Positions 1-6,161 of a DNA stretch of 6,782 nt are shown in pieces (the stretch's first letter is position 1; the number at the start of each line of letters is the position of its first letter). This stretch comes from JACPSX01 sp035288405 [NCBI: bacterium]. Lineage in GTDB: Bacteria; JACPSX01. Under the pieces are notes generated by a model that was not told the origin of the DNA, made no database searches, and was given only the letters and a program-made list of their open reading frames with translations. The DNA is taken from contig DATEAK010000054.1 of NCBI GenBank assembly GCA_035288405.1, forward strand, positions 1-6,782, read 5' to 3'. The translations under genes were made by a program, and so were the position numbers.

Positions 1-1196
1 GCAGCCTGATCCGTAATCGGGTTTCCCGCCAGCGAGATGAGATCTAGGGGCCGAGTGATTTTGCTCTTTGCTTTGGAGAGATAACTCTCGGCCTTGCCAA
101 GATCAAAGGTATACACCGGAGGATTCTTGGGATTACCCCACATGTTCAGGGGAATCGGCACCGAGTTGCGGAATACGTTCCCCTTCATCACCTCTTTGTT
201 GAACCCGTCGTAGTCAAAGGCATGGGCGACGGCCTTCCGCACGTTCACATCGTTCAAAGGAGAGCGCTGGTTGTGGATGCGGATGACGAAGGTCCGCAGG
301 GTCTGATCCTTGGTCACCTTGACCCCCTTCGTGGCCTGCATGCGCTCAAACTGTTCAGGCGGGAGCAGGGTGTGAGTCATGTGGATCGTCCCCTTCTGCA
401 AGTTCAGGACCTGGGAAGCAGGCTCCCGGATAATCCGCACCTCGGCGCTTTGCACATGGCTCCCCTTCCAGCCCCGCCAGTACTCCGCGAACCGATCCAT
501 GACGAACCCTGTTGCGGGCTCGTGGCTGCGCAGCTTGAAAGCTCCCGAACCCGCATCGTTTCGGCTCAACCAGGGAGCCCCCAAATCTCCTCCCTTCTCG
601 CTCTTCTGGACCAAATCCTTGTTGACCACGCAGATGATCGGCACGATAGAAAGAAAGGGAGCAAAGGGCTGGTAGAGCTTCATTCGCACCGTATAGCGGT
701 CCAGAGCCTCGCTCGCCCCGGGTTTGAGACATGGTTTAAACACGGAAGCAGGGTCCTTCCCCAGACGCAGAAGCCGGTCTACGCTGTAGACCACGTCCTC
801 CGCCGTAAGCTCCCGGCCGTCATGAAACTTCACCCCCCGGCGCAGACGGAACGTCCAGGTGAGCCCGTCCCCGGAGACCGAGTAGGATTCCGCCAGCCAG
901 GGCACCGCTTCGGGAGGATTCCGCTCAAAGCGAATCAAATTGTCGTACATATTCAGAGTGAACGAATAGACCTCGATGGTGTATGCCTCATGGGGATCCA
1001 ACGAGGAGATTTCCGTGCGGGCCGCCTGCACGAAGTGGCCACGCGCCTCGGCCGCATTCCCGCGCCCTCGCTGCAGAAAAACCGAGCCCAGGGTGCCTGC
1101 CAGGTTAGCCGCCACCATACCGGCGCCTGTTTTCAGGAACGCGCGGCGGTCGAGAACGTGACCCGCTCCTCTTTTTGCTCCATCATTACGACGCAT
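1..1196 (-). CDS. Tat-exported family 5 extracellular solute-binding protein (peptide/nickel type), partial at left edge
   Basis: Periplasmic ligand-binding subunit of the importer encoded just upstream. The reading frame is open from an ATG at 1196 to the window edge (398 codons plus 2 nt). Family members are usually about 500-550 residues, so the C-terminal quarter lies outside. Residues 16-22 read DRRAFLK, a near-consensus twin-arginine motif, followed by an uncharged stretch (about 23-41) and a possible AxA cleavage site near 49-51. No lipobox cysteine is present, so a soluble Tat substrate is inferred. The family 5 signature is clear around 113-139 (TWTFRLRRGVKFHDG, then LTAEDVVYS). Also typical are SGAFKL near 217-222 and LNDVNVRKAVAHAFDYD at 314-330. 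The start is set by AGGAGA 5 nt upstream. The gene overlaps the end of the DppF-type gene by 11 nt. The ligand (peptide, nickel chelate, glutathione, sugar and others are all known for the family) cannot be read from the sequence. Confidence 0.93.
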   Translation of the reverse strand, partial: MRRNDGAKRGAGHVLDRRAFLKTGAGMVAANLAGTLGSVFLQRGRGNAAEARGHFVQAARTEISSLDPHEAYTIEVYSFTLNMYDNLIRFERNPPEAVPWLAESYSVSGDGLTWTFRLRRGVKFHDGRELTAEDVVYSVDRLLRLGKDPASVFKPCLKPGASEALDRYTVRMKLYQPFAPFLSIVPIICVVNKDLVQKSEKGGDLGAPWLSRNDAGSGAFKLRSHEPATGFVMDRFAEYWRGWKGSHVQSAEVRIIREPASQVLNLQKGTIHMTHTLLPPEQFERMQATKGVKVTKDQTLRTFVIRIHNQRSPLNDVNVRKAVAHAFDYDGFNKEVMKGNVFRNSVPIPLNMWGNPKNPPVYTFDLGKAESYLSKAKSKITRPLDLISLAGNPITDQA

Positions 1197-2265
1197 CGCT
1201 TTCTCCTATTCTCATTTTGCTGCCTTCCCGTTTTTCTGCTTTTTCCAAGCCAAAGCCTCCTACCCGCGCTACGGTCTCCTCGGATGTTGACAGTTCCGCG
1301 CTCCGGAAACAGGCAGCCTCGTGTCCCGGCCCGATGGGAGAGAGCGCAGGTTCGGAAGCGTTGCACAGCCCTTCTTGGAACAGCGGGCAACGGCTCGAAA
1401 ACCGGCAGCCCTGGGGGAGAAAAAGAGGGCTCGGTGGCTCCCCTTCCAGGAGGTTTTCATCCTGAGGCTCACCCGGGGACAAGCGAGGGATGGCAGCCAG
1501 CAAGGCTCGCGTGTAAGGGTGCCTGGGGTCCCGCAAGACCGCTTCCGTAGGTCCAATTTCGACGACCTTTCCCAGGTACATGACGGCCACACGGTCGCAC
1601 ATGATCCGCACGATCCTCAGGTCATGAGAGATAAACACGTACGTCAGCTTAAACTCGGAGCGCAGGTCACTCAGAAGCTTCAGGATGCGGGCCTGAACGG
1701 AAACGTCCAGTGAGGCCGTGGGCTCGTCCAGGATGAGGACTCTCGGGTTCAGCGCCAGAACCCGGGCCAGGGTCAGGCGGCGGAGCTGGCCGCCGCTGAG
1801 TTCATGGGGGAAACATTCCAGGTGTTCCGTATCCAGACCCACGGCCTTCACGATCCTGACCACGCGCTCCATCCTCTCGCTCCATGGCAGGTCCGTATGA
1901 GCCCGCAGCGGTTCATCGAGGGAGCGCGCCATCGGCCACCAGGGATCGAAGGAGGCCAAGGGATCCTGATGAACGTACTGGAGGCTCAAGCCCAGCCTCC
2001 GCAGATCCTTGGCAGGCAGGCGGCTCAGGGGTTTCCCCTCCAGAAAAATCTCGCCGGCCGTGGGCCGGTAAATTCCCTGGACGGTTTTTCCCAGGGTCGT
2101 CTTGCCGCATCCCGATTCTCCCACGATCCCGATCACCTCTCCGGCATTTACCTCCAAGCTGACCCCATCCACCGCCCGCAGCAAGCCCGTGATCCGGTGC
2201 AGGAGCCCGGAGCGCACGGGAAAATATCGCTTTAGGGCCCGAATCTCAAGGAGTGGGGAGGTCAT
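1186..2265 (-). CDS. dppF: Dpp/Opp-type ABC transporter ATP-binding protein (DppF/OppF class)
   Basis: Cytoplasmic ATPase, one half of the nucleotide-binding heterodimer that powers the importer. The product is 359 residues. Visible motifs are Walker A GESGCGKT (49-56), Q-loop Q100 in VHQDP, signature LSGGQ (156-160), Walker B LILDEP (177-182), D-loop SLD and H-loop H214 in ISHD. The C-terminal oligopeptide/dipeptide domain follows, with DPRHPYTRALLAAIP (246-260) and cysteines 287, 293, 301 and 319. The ATG at 2265 begins MTSPLLEIRALKRYF, the usual N-terminus of the family, 4 nt after the stop of the preceding ATPase. An in-frame ATG at 2307 would add 14 unlikely residues and overlap the upstream gene. 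The signature is followed by LRR rather than the usual RQR. About 40 residues follow the last conserved cysteine, more than usual (E. coli DppF, from memory, has about 15). This tail overlaps the start of the next gene. Catalytically it looks intact. Confidence 0.95.
   Translation of the reverse strand: MTSPLLEIRALKRYFPVRSGLLHRITGLLRAVDGVSLEVNAGEVIGIVGESGCGKTTLGKTVQGIYRPTAGEIFLEGKPLSRLPAKDLRRLGLSLQYVHQDPLASFDPWWPMARSLDEPLRAHTDLPWSERMERVVRIVKAVGLDTEHLECFPHELSGGQLRRLTLARVLALNPRVLILDEPTASLDVSVQARILKLLSDLRSEFKLTYVFISHDLRIVRIMCDRVAVMYLGKVVEIGPTEAVLRDPRHPYTRALLAAIPRLSPGEPQDENLLEGEPPSPLFLPQGCRFSSRCPLFQEGLCNASEPALSPIGPGHEAACFRSAELSTSEETVARVGGFGLEKAEKREGSKMRIGESDAS
1202..1207 (-). promoter_or_regulatory. 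Shine-Dalgarno site of the solute-binding protein gene, inside the end of dppF
   Basis: AGGAGA on the minus strand lies 5 nt before the ATG at 1196. It sits inside the last codons of the upstream ATPase gene, whose stop codon (1188-1186) falls after the new start. Ribosomes finishing the ATPase therefore pass over this site, which suggests translational coupling while still giving the binding protein its own strong initiation signal. Confidence 0.7.
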
Positions 2266-2269
2266 CGCT

Positions 2270-3268
2270 TCATCCAAAAAGATGGCAGAAAACCGCGTGA
2301 TCCTCATCCGCCTGAGTGAGTCCAGGCTTGTGATCGCGGCACCTATCGAGACGCTGGGGGCAACGGTCGTAGAACCGGCACCCCTTGTTGATGTTGATCA
2401 GCGTGGGGACCGTGCCCGGAATTTGACTGATTTCTTTCTTCTCCGGCGACGGGACACTGTCCAAGAGCTTCACGGTGTAAGGATGCCGGGGTGATTCGAA
2501 GAGCTTGCGCACCGGGGCCGTCTCGGCGATCTGCCCTGCATACATCACACTGACGCGGTCGCAAATCGTGGCCACCACACCCATGTCGTGCGTAATGAAG
2601 AGGACCGAGCATCCGTCACGGGCTACCAAGTCGCGGAAGATTTTTAAAATTTGGGCCTGCACCGTCACGTCGAGGGCTGTCGTGGGCTCGTCGGCAATGA
2701 TCAGTTCGGGTCTGGGCAGGAAAGCCATGGCGATGAGAATTCGCTGGCGCTGCCCGCCGCTCAATTCGGCGGGGTACTTGGCCAGGATCTTGTCGGGATC
2801 AGGGAGATGCACCGCCCGTAGCAGATCCAGGATCTCTTGGTGGTCGCTTCCCGGACGGTTAGGACGTCCGTTTCTGCTGCGGCCTTTGTACTTCAAGATG
2901 TCCCCCATCTGGGTGCCCACGGTGTGCACAGGGTTCAGAGGACCCAGCGTGTCTTGAGGGACCAGAGTAATCCGGCTCCCCCGAACCCGGCTGCGTAGGT
3001 TCTCTTGAGACAATGTCATCAAGTTTTCTTGATCGAGCCAGATCTCACCCCGGACGATCCGCCCTGGGGGACAGGGAATTAGCCCAAGGACACTGCGACC
3101 TGTGACGGTCTTTCCGCAGCCGCTCTCTCCCACCAGACCCAAAACCTCGCCCTTGGCTACCGCGAGGTTCACTCCATCGAGGGCCTGAACGACACCCCTT
3201 TCCGTGTGAAACTCCAGGGCCAGATCCTTGATTCGGAGAAGATGGCTCTCTTCGGCGGTCCGGTGCAT
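2270..3268 (-). CDS. dppD: Dpp/Opp-type ABC transporter ATP-binding protein (DppD/OppD class)
   Basis: Second cytoplasmic ATPase of the importer, 332 residues, a normal length for DppD/OppD. Motifs in order are Walker A GESGCGKT (47-54), Q-loop Q105 in VPQDT, signature LSGGQRQR (169-176), Walker B LIIADEP (189-195), D-loop ALD (198-200) and H-loop H227 in ITHDMG. The C-terminal domain has SPRHPYTVKLLDSVP (259-273) and four cysteines at 297, 303, 310 and 328 (C-x5-C-x6-C-x17-C). In recent Opp/Dpp structures this arrangement was reported to hold a [4Fe-4S] cluster (from memory). The ATG at 3268 directly abuts the TAG stop of the permease gene (3271-3269), with a GAAGG 4 nt upstream. The usual QDP of the Q-loop is QDT here, probably a harmless variant. 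All catalytic residues are present, so an active ATPase is expected. Confidence 0.95.
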   Translation of the reverse strand: MHRTAEESHLLRIKDLALEFHTERGVVQALDGVNLAVAKGEVLGLVGESGCGKTVTGRSVLGLIPCPPGRIVRGEIWLDQENLMTLSQENLRSRVRGSRITLVPQDTLGPLNPVHTVGTQMGDILKYKGRSRNGRPNRPGSDHQEILDLLRAVHLPDPDKILAKYPAELSGGQRQRILIAMAFLPRPELIIADEPTTALDVTVQAQILKIFRDLVARDGCSVLFITHDMGVVATICDRVSVMYAGQIAETAPVRKLFESPRHPYTVKLLDSVPSPEKKEISQIPGTVPTLININKGCRFYDRCPQRLDRCRDHKPGLTQADEDHAVFCHLFG

Positions 3269-4180
3269 CTAACCTTCGATCCCCCTGAGCCTGGGATCCA
3301 TGGCATCCCGGAGAGAATCCCCCATCAAGATATATCCCATAACGGTCAGGAAAATCGCCAGGCCAGGGAACAGAGCATACCACCATGTCCCGGGGAGATA
3401 CTCCCGAGATTCAGCGATCATTAACCCCCACTCCGGAGTCGGCGGTGAAACTCCGACCCCAATGAACCCCAGCGTCGCGGCCAGAAGAATGGTGAACCCT
3501 ATCCCCAGCGTGCCTCGCACGATGATGGTGGGAAGCGTGTGGACAAAAATATGCCGAAACAGGATCGAGACAGGGCTCACCCCCAGGGACTGGCTGGCCT
3601 CTATGTAAAGTTCGTGGCGCAAAGACTGGGTCTCCGCCTCAACGATGCGGGTAAAGCGGGGCCAGAAGGACACAGACAGGGCCACGATCACGTTCGGAAC
3701 ATTGGGACCCAGAGCAGCAGCCAGAGAGAGTGCCAGGATGATTCTGGGAATGGCCAGAAAAACGTCGGCCACTCGCATGATAACTTCGTGGATGGCGCCG
3801 CTGTAGTAACCGGCCACCAGGCCCAAGGGCACTCCGATGGCAATGGACAGAAGCGTGACTGCCAGAGCAATGAACAGCGTCACCCGGCCCCCGTACAGGA
3901 CCCGGCTGAAAATGTCACGTCCCATCCGGTCGGTACCAAACCAGTGCTTTGCACTCGGGCTTTGGAGCCGCTCCGCAACTCGGACGTTTTCGTAGGCATC
4001 TTCCGGAAAGGGGGAAAGCACGGGCGCGGCCACGGCCAAAAAGAAGGTGACCAGGACAAGCACTGTGCCCAACCCCGTCAGCTTGTCCCGAAAAAATAGG
4101 CGCAGCATCCGCCGGTTCAGAAGCTTTTTCGCCAGTCCTACTCCGGGTAGGCTTTGCAGGGCCGAAACCCGCCCGTTCAT
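3269..4180 (-). CDS. dppC: Dpp/Opp-type ABC transporter permease (DppC/OppC class)
   Basis: Inner-membrane permease that pairs with the DppB-type subunit to form the translocation channel. The product is 303 residues, typical of the class. The first membrane helix is about 37-58. It is followed by the family hallmark GTDRMGRDIFSRVLYGGR (82-99), then helices near 101-125, 133-156, 160-175, 221-245 and 268-288. The EAA loop that contacts the ATPases is about 193-217 (IEASQSLGVSPVSILFRH). The end WGLMIAESREYLPG ... SLRDAMDPRLRG is the conserved DppC C-terminus. I place the start at the ATG at 4180, not the in-frame GTG at 4186. An AGGAGG lies exactly 7 nt before the ATG but only 1 nt before the GTG. 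With this start the gene begins 2 nt after the dppB stop. Its TAG stop is followed immediately by the dppD ATG. Confidence 0.94.
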   Translation of the reverse strand: MNGRVSALQSLPGVGLAKKLLNRRMLRLFFRDKLTGLGTVLVLVTFFLAVAAPVLSPFPEDAYENVRVAERLQSPSAKHWFGTDRMGRDIFSRVLYGGRVTLFIALAVTLLSIAIGVPLGLVAGYYSGAIHEVIMRVADVFLAIPRIILALSLAAALGPNVPNVIVALSVSFWPRFTRIVEAETQSLRHELYIEASQSLGVSPVSILFRHIFVHTLPTIIVRGTLGIGFTILLAATLGFIGVGVSPPTPEWGLMIAESREYLPGTWWYALFPGLAIFLTVMGYILMGDSLRDAMDPRLRGIEG

Positions 4181-4182
4181 TC

Positions 4183-5199
4183 TCACGCCTCCTGCCGCCG
4201 GATGCCCCTGGGATCAATGAGGACGAGGAGAATGTCCACCCCCAAATTGACCAGAACGTACGTGATCCCCGAGATAAGCGTCACCCCCAGAATCGCCTTG
4301 TAGTCGAACAGCAAAATGGAGGAGACCGCATAAAGCCCCAGACCAGGCCAGTCAAAAACCGTTTCGATGGCCACAGTGCCCGCCAGCAAAGCGCCAAAGA
4401 TGAGGCCGATCTGGGCGATCGTGGCATTGAGGGCATTGCGCAAAACATATTTGACAACGACTACCCTCTCGGGCAGACCCATAGCGCGCTCATAGAGAAC
4501 ATAGTCTCGCTGCAGGCTGTCCAGGACGCCCGAGCGCGTGAACCGCATGATGGTGGCAATGGCTGGCATTGACAGGGTCAGCCCTGGCAGCAAAAGATGA
4601 ACCACCGAGCTCCACAGAGCTCCCAGGCTCCCCGTGATCAAGGAGTCAAGGAGGTACAAACCGGTCACGGTTGTCGGTGGCGCCCCGACGATCCTTCCTC
4701 CAATCGGAAGGAGGTTCAAATACATGCCGAAGAAGAGCTGGCACATGAGGCCCAGCCAGAAACTAGCAATGGAGAGGCCGCCTACGCTGAAGATCGTCAG
4801 CCCCTTGTCGATCATCGAGTTGCGGCGCAGGGCGGCGATGGTTCCCAGGGGAATCCCGAGGCCGATGGCCAGCGTCATCGCCACCAGCGTCAACTCCATG
4901 GTGGCGGGAAATCTTGCTATCAGATCCTCGACCACCGGACGATTACTGTAAAGCGAGCTGCCAAGGTCCCCCTTCCCCAACTGCACAAGGTAAGAGAGGA
5001 ACTGGGCATAGAGCGGCCGGTCAAGACCCAGTTGATGGCGGAGAGATTCCACCTGCTCCCGGCCCGCCATGGGCCCAGCCAGGAGAGCGGCGGGATCGGC
5101 CGGTACCACACGGGAAATTACAAACACCAGTAGAAGCAAGCCGAACAGGATCGGGAACAGGAGCACCAGGCGCTTGAAAACAAATGCTCTCACTTCCAT
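4183..5199 (-). CDS. dppB: Dpp/Opp-type ABC transporter permease (DppB/OppB class)
   Basis: First gene of the importer operon, encoding an inner-membrane channel subunit of 338 residues (E. coli DppB, from memory, is about the same length). Predicted membrane segments are near 10-32, 100-124, 136-162, 198-218, 260-284 and 300-327, a six-helix topology. Family marks are LRHQLGLDRPLYAQFLSYL (53-71), the GDLGSSLYSNRPV motif (77-89), the EAA loop around 233-256 (YVLYERAMGLPERVVVVKYV) followed by LRNAL, and ETVFDWPGLG (279-288). The ATG at 5199 is preceded by GGGAGG at 5214-5209, 9 nt upstream, and begins MEVRAFVFKRLVLLFP, the usual DppB N-terminus. The TGA stop (4185-4183) is 2 nt from the dppC ATG. 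Substrate specificity cannot be inferred from the permease. Confidence 0.95.
   Translation of the reverse strand: MEVRAFVFKRLVLLFPILFGLLLLVFVISRVVPADPAALLAGPMAGREQVESLRHQLGLDRPLYAQFLSYLVQLGKGDLGSSLYSNRPVVEDLIARFPATMELTLVAMTLAIGLGIPLGTIAALRRNSMIDKGLTIFSVGGLSIASFWLGLMCQLFFGMYLNLLPIGGRIVGAPPTTVTGLYLLDSLITGSLGALWSSVVHLLLPGLTLSMPAIATIMRFTRSGVLDSLQRDYVLYERAMGLPERVVVVKYVLRNALNATIAQIGLIFGALLAGTVAIETVFDWPGLGLYAVSSILLFDYKAILGVTLISGITYVLVNLGVDILLVLIDPRGIRRQEA
4188..4193 (-). promoter_or_regulatory. Consensus Shine-Dalgarno site that fixes the dppC start
   Basis: A perfect AGGAGG on the minus strand, inside the last codons of dppB, lies 7 nt upstream of the ATG at 4180. The alternative GTG at 4186 would be only 1 nt from it, too close for normal initiation. 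The GTGA overlap with the dppB stop codon is therefore probably not the true start. Confidence 0.7.
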
Positions 5200-5260
5200 A
5201 AGGAAGGGCCTCCCGCCCTAGACACCCGCACCTGTGGTCTGCTCTTTCTGACAAAGCCCC

Positions 5261-5287
5261 ATTATCCCAACGCGGAGAAAATGTCCA
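5261..5287 (-). promoter_or_regulatory. Candidate sigma70-type, extended -10 promoter of the importer operon
   Basis: On the minus strand, TGGACA (5287-5282, 5 of 6 matches to the -35 consensus) is separated by 15 nt from GATAAT (5266-5261, 5 of 6 matches to the -10). TGG directly before GATAAT supplies an extended -10 TGn element, which can compensate for the short spacer. Initiation near 5254 would give a leader of about 55 nt to the dppB ATG. This assumes an E. coli-like sigma factor. Confidence 0.45.
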
Positions 5288-5306
5288 GCTCGGTCTGGAA
5301 AACGCC

Positions 5307-5322
5307 GTCAAATTGATATGAC
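5307..5322. repeat. Imperfect 16-bp palindrome upstream of the dppB promoter (candidate operator)
   Basis: GTCAAATTGATATGAC pairs with its own reverse complement at 12 of 16 positions, including perfect GTCA/TGAC ends. It lies about 20 bp upstream of the candidate -35 element of the importer promoter, where an activator site would be expected. No regulator gene is in the window, and I do not recognise the motif as belonging to a named family. Confidence 0.3.
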
Positions 5323-5328
5323 AGGACC

Positions 5329-5339
5329 GTATCGGATAC
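5329..5339. repeat. Short inverted repeat GTATC-G-GATAC
   Basis: Perfect 5-bp arms around one central base, 6 bp from the 16-bp palindrome at 5307-5322 on the far side from the dppB promoter. It may belong to a composite regulatory site or be chance. It is too short to act as a terminator stem. Confidence 0.2.
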
Positions 5340-5503
5340 TCTCTCGCCAAAAATGGGAATGGGGAGTAAGGTCCTTTTGAAGGTCAGCGTCCGAGAACTC
5401 GAATTGGCCTCCGAACCATCTCCGCCAGGCGCCTTCTCCGGCCCCTAGCGCCAATCACGCAAAGCAAACTGACCGGCTATCCTCTTTTTAGCTGGGACGC
5501 CCG

Positions 5504-5515
5504 ATAACATGTTAT
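5504..5515. repeat. Perfect 12-bp palindrome ATAACATGTTAT (candidate operator)
   Basis: A perfect AT-rich palindrome begins 28 bp beyond the methyltransferase stop codon and about 305 bp upstream of dppB, within GC-rich surroundings. Its symmetry and length fit a binding site for a dimeric repressor. It is too weak and too AT-rich to be an intrinsic terminator, and no T run follows. The regulator is unknown. Confidence 0.35.
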
Positions 5516-5543
5516 GTGAAATTGAAGGCAATCGTTAAGGTCA

Positions 5544-6122
5544 TCAGGGCTTTTCTTCGATCCTCCACAGGAGAATCCTGTGGCGGTGCTTGCGACCGCC
5601 GGGCAGGACTTCAACCTTTTCCAGCTCCACGACGTGGGTGGGAGGCCACCTTTCGATGTCAAAGTCGTGGGAGACCACGCGCGCCCCCGGCCTGAGTTGT
5701 CGCTGGAGGATCGGGCGGATCTTCTCGTTGAACCAGGGGAGCATGTAAAGCGTAACTACGGTTGCCGGGGTAACGTCGGCGGTCAGGGCATCCTGCTCCC
5801 GAAACTCCACCAAGTGGCTCACCCCTTCTTCCGCCGCCTTTTTTCGCGCGAGCTTGACCAGCTCAGAATCGATTTCGAACCCCACACCTCGGGCGCCGAA
5901 TTTTTTTGCCGCCCGGATCACGATCCGTCCGTCGCCGCTACCCAAATCGTAAACGACATCATCCTTCGTGACCCCGGCGAGCTCGAGCATCCGGTCCGCC
6001 ACCTCCACAGGCGTGGGGACGAAGGGGATTTCGTCCCGGAGCCACTCTGGGGTGGGGTCGCTTGCGGCGATGAATACCCAACTCCAGGCAGCGAGGACTC
6101 GGAGGCTCCAAAGGTTTTGCAT
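5544..6122 (-). CDS. Class I SAM-dependent methyltransferase with N-terminal signal-like segment
   Basis: Small Rossmann-fold methyltransferase of 192 residues; the acceptor substrate is unknown. SAM-binding motif I is VVYDLGSGDGRIVI (56-69). The expected acidic residue at the end of strand 2 is E83 in GVGFEID, D111 sits in the REQDAL motif, and VVTLYMLP (122-129) is the motif IV region. RVVSHDFDIERWPP (148-161) and a final strand RILLWRI complete the fold. The entry helix carries FVPTPVEVADRMLELA (34-49), typical of this family. The VDLGSGDGRIV-like core and the position of the VP-T/S-P element recall the FAM173 lysine methyltransferases (ANTKMT, ATPSCKMT), but this is a resemblance from memory. 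Residues 1-21 look like a signal peptide or membrane anchor: R8, a short hydrophobic run (9-20), then AAS before DPTPEW. The ATG at 6122 has GGTGG 5 nt upstream and a good promoter at the right distance. An in-frame ATG at 6347 would run antisense through the MFS gene start and is rejected. Confidence 0.85.
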   Translation of the reverse strand: MQNLWSLRVLAAWSWVFIAASDPTPEWLRDEIPFVPTPVEVADRMLELAGVTKDDVVYDLGSGDGRIVIRAAKKFGARGVGFEIDSELVKLARKKAAEEGVSHLVEFREQDALTADVTPATVVTLYMLPWFNEKIRPILQRQLRPGARVVSHDFDIERWPPTHVVELEKVEVLPGGRKHRHRILLWRIEEKP

Positions 6123-6161
6123 CTTTACCACCGCTAACCAGTTCGCGTCTATTGGCAGCGA

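Larger units (their letters stand above)
5200..5543. other. 344-bp non-coding region between the methyltransferase gene and dppB
   Basis: No credible open reading frame was found on either strand. The region holds the dppB ribosome binding site (GGGAGG, 5209-5214), a candidate dppB promoter (5261-5287) and short palindromes at 5307-5322, 5329-5339, 5427-5434 and 5504-5515. I searched the minus strand downstream of the methyltransferase stop for a GC-rich hairpin followed by a T run and found none. Read-through from the methyltransferase into the importer operon is therefore possible. At this length a long leader or small RNA cannot be excluded, but nothing specific supports one. Confidence 0.6.

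Noticed and set aside
222-1550. A 442-codon open frame on the plus strand
   Set aside because: It lies antisense across the well-supported binding protein and DppF-type genes. The translation shows no recognisable family and is rich in Arg, Pro, Gly and His, as expected of a shadow frame in GC-rich coding DNA.
2266-2307. Alternative dppF start at 2307
   Set aside because: An AGGCGG lies close by, but the 14 added residues do not resemble the family N-terminus and would overlap dppD by 38 nt. The ATG at 2265 gives the standard beginning.
3539-4099. A 186-codon plus-strand open frame antisense to dppC
   Set aside because: The product is highly polar, rich in Gln, His and Gly, with no domain pattern. 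It mirrors the codons of a hydrophobic permease on the other strand.
4181-4186. GTG start of dppC overlapping the dppB stop as GTGA
   Set aside because: The consensus AGGAGG is only 1 nt from the GTG but 7 nt from the ATG at 4180.
4597-5133. A 178-codon plus-strand open frame antisense to dppB
   Set aside because: Same reason: a polar shadow of membrane-protein codons, with no family resemblance.
5306-5311. TTGACG on the minus strand as a -35 element for dppB
   Set aside because: No acceptable -10 lies 16-18 nt downstream. The TGGACA/GATAAT pair closer to the gene is better.
5400-5543. Intrinsic terminator after the methyltransferase gene
   Set aside because: GC-rich inverted segments such as AGGCGCCT (5427-5434) and GGCGC/GCGCC exist, but none is followed by a T run on the minus strand.
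5368-5543. Three copies of AAGGTC (5368, 5380, 5537), two of them 12 bp apart
   Set aside because: A six-base word repeated three times in 344 bp is close to what chance gives when all possible words are considered. There is no matching promoter geometry.
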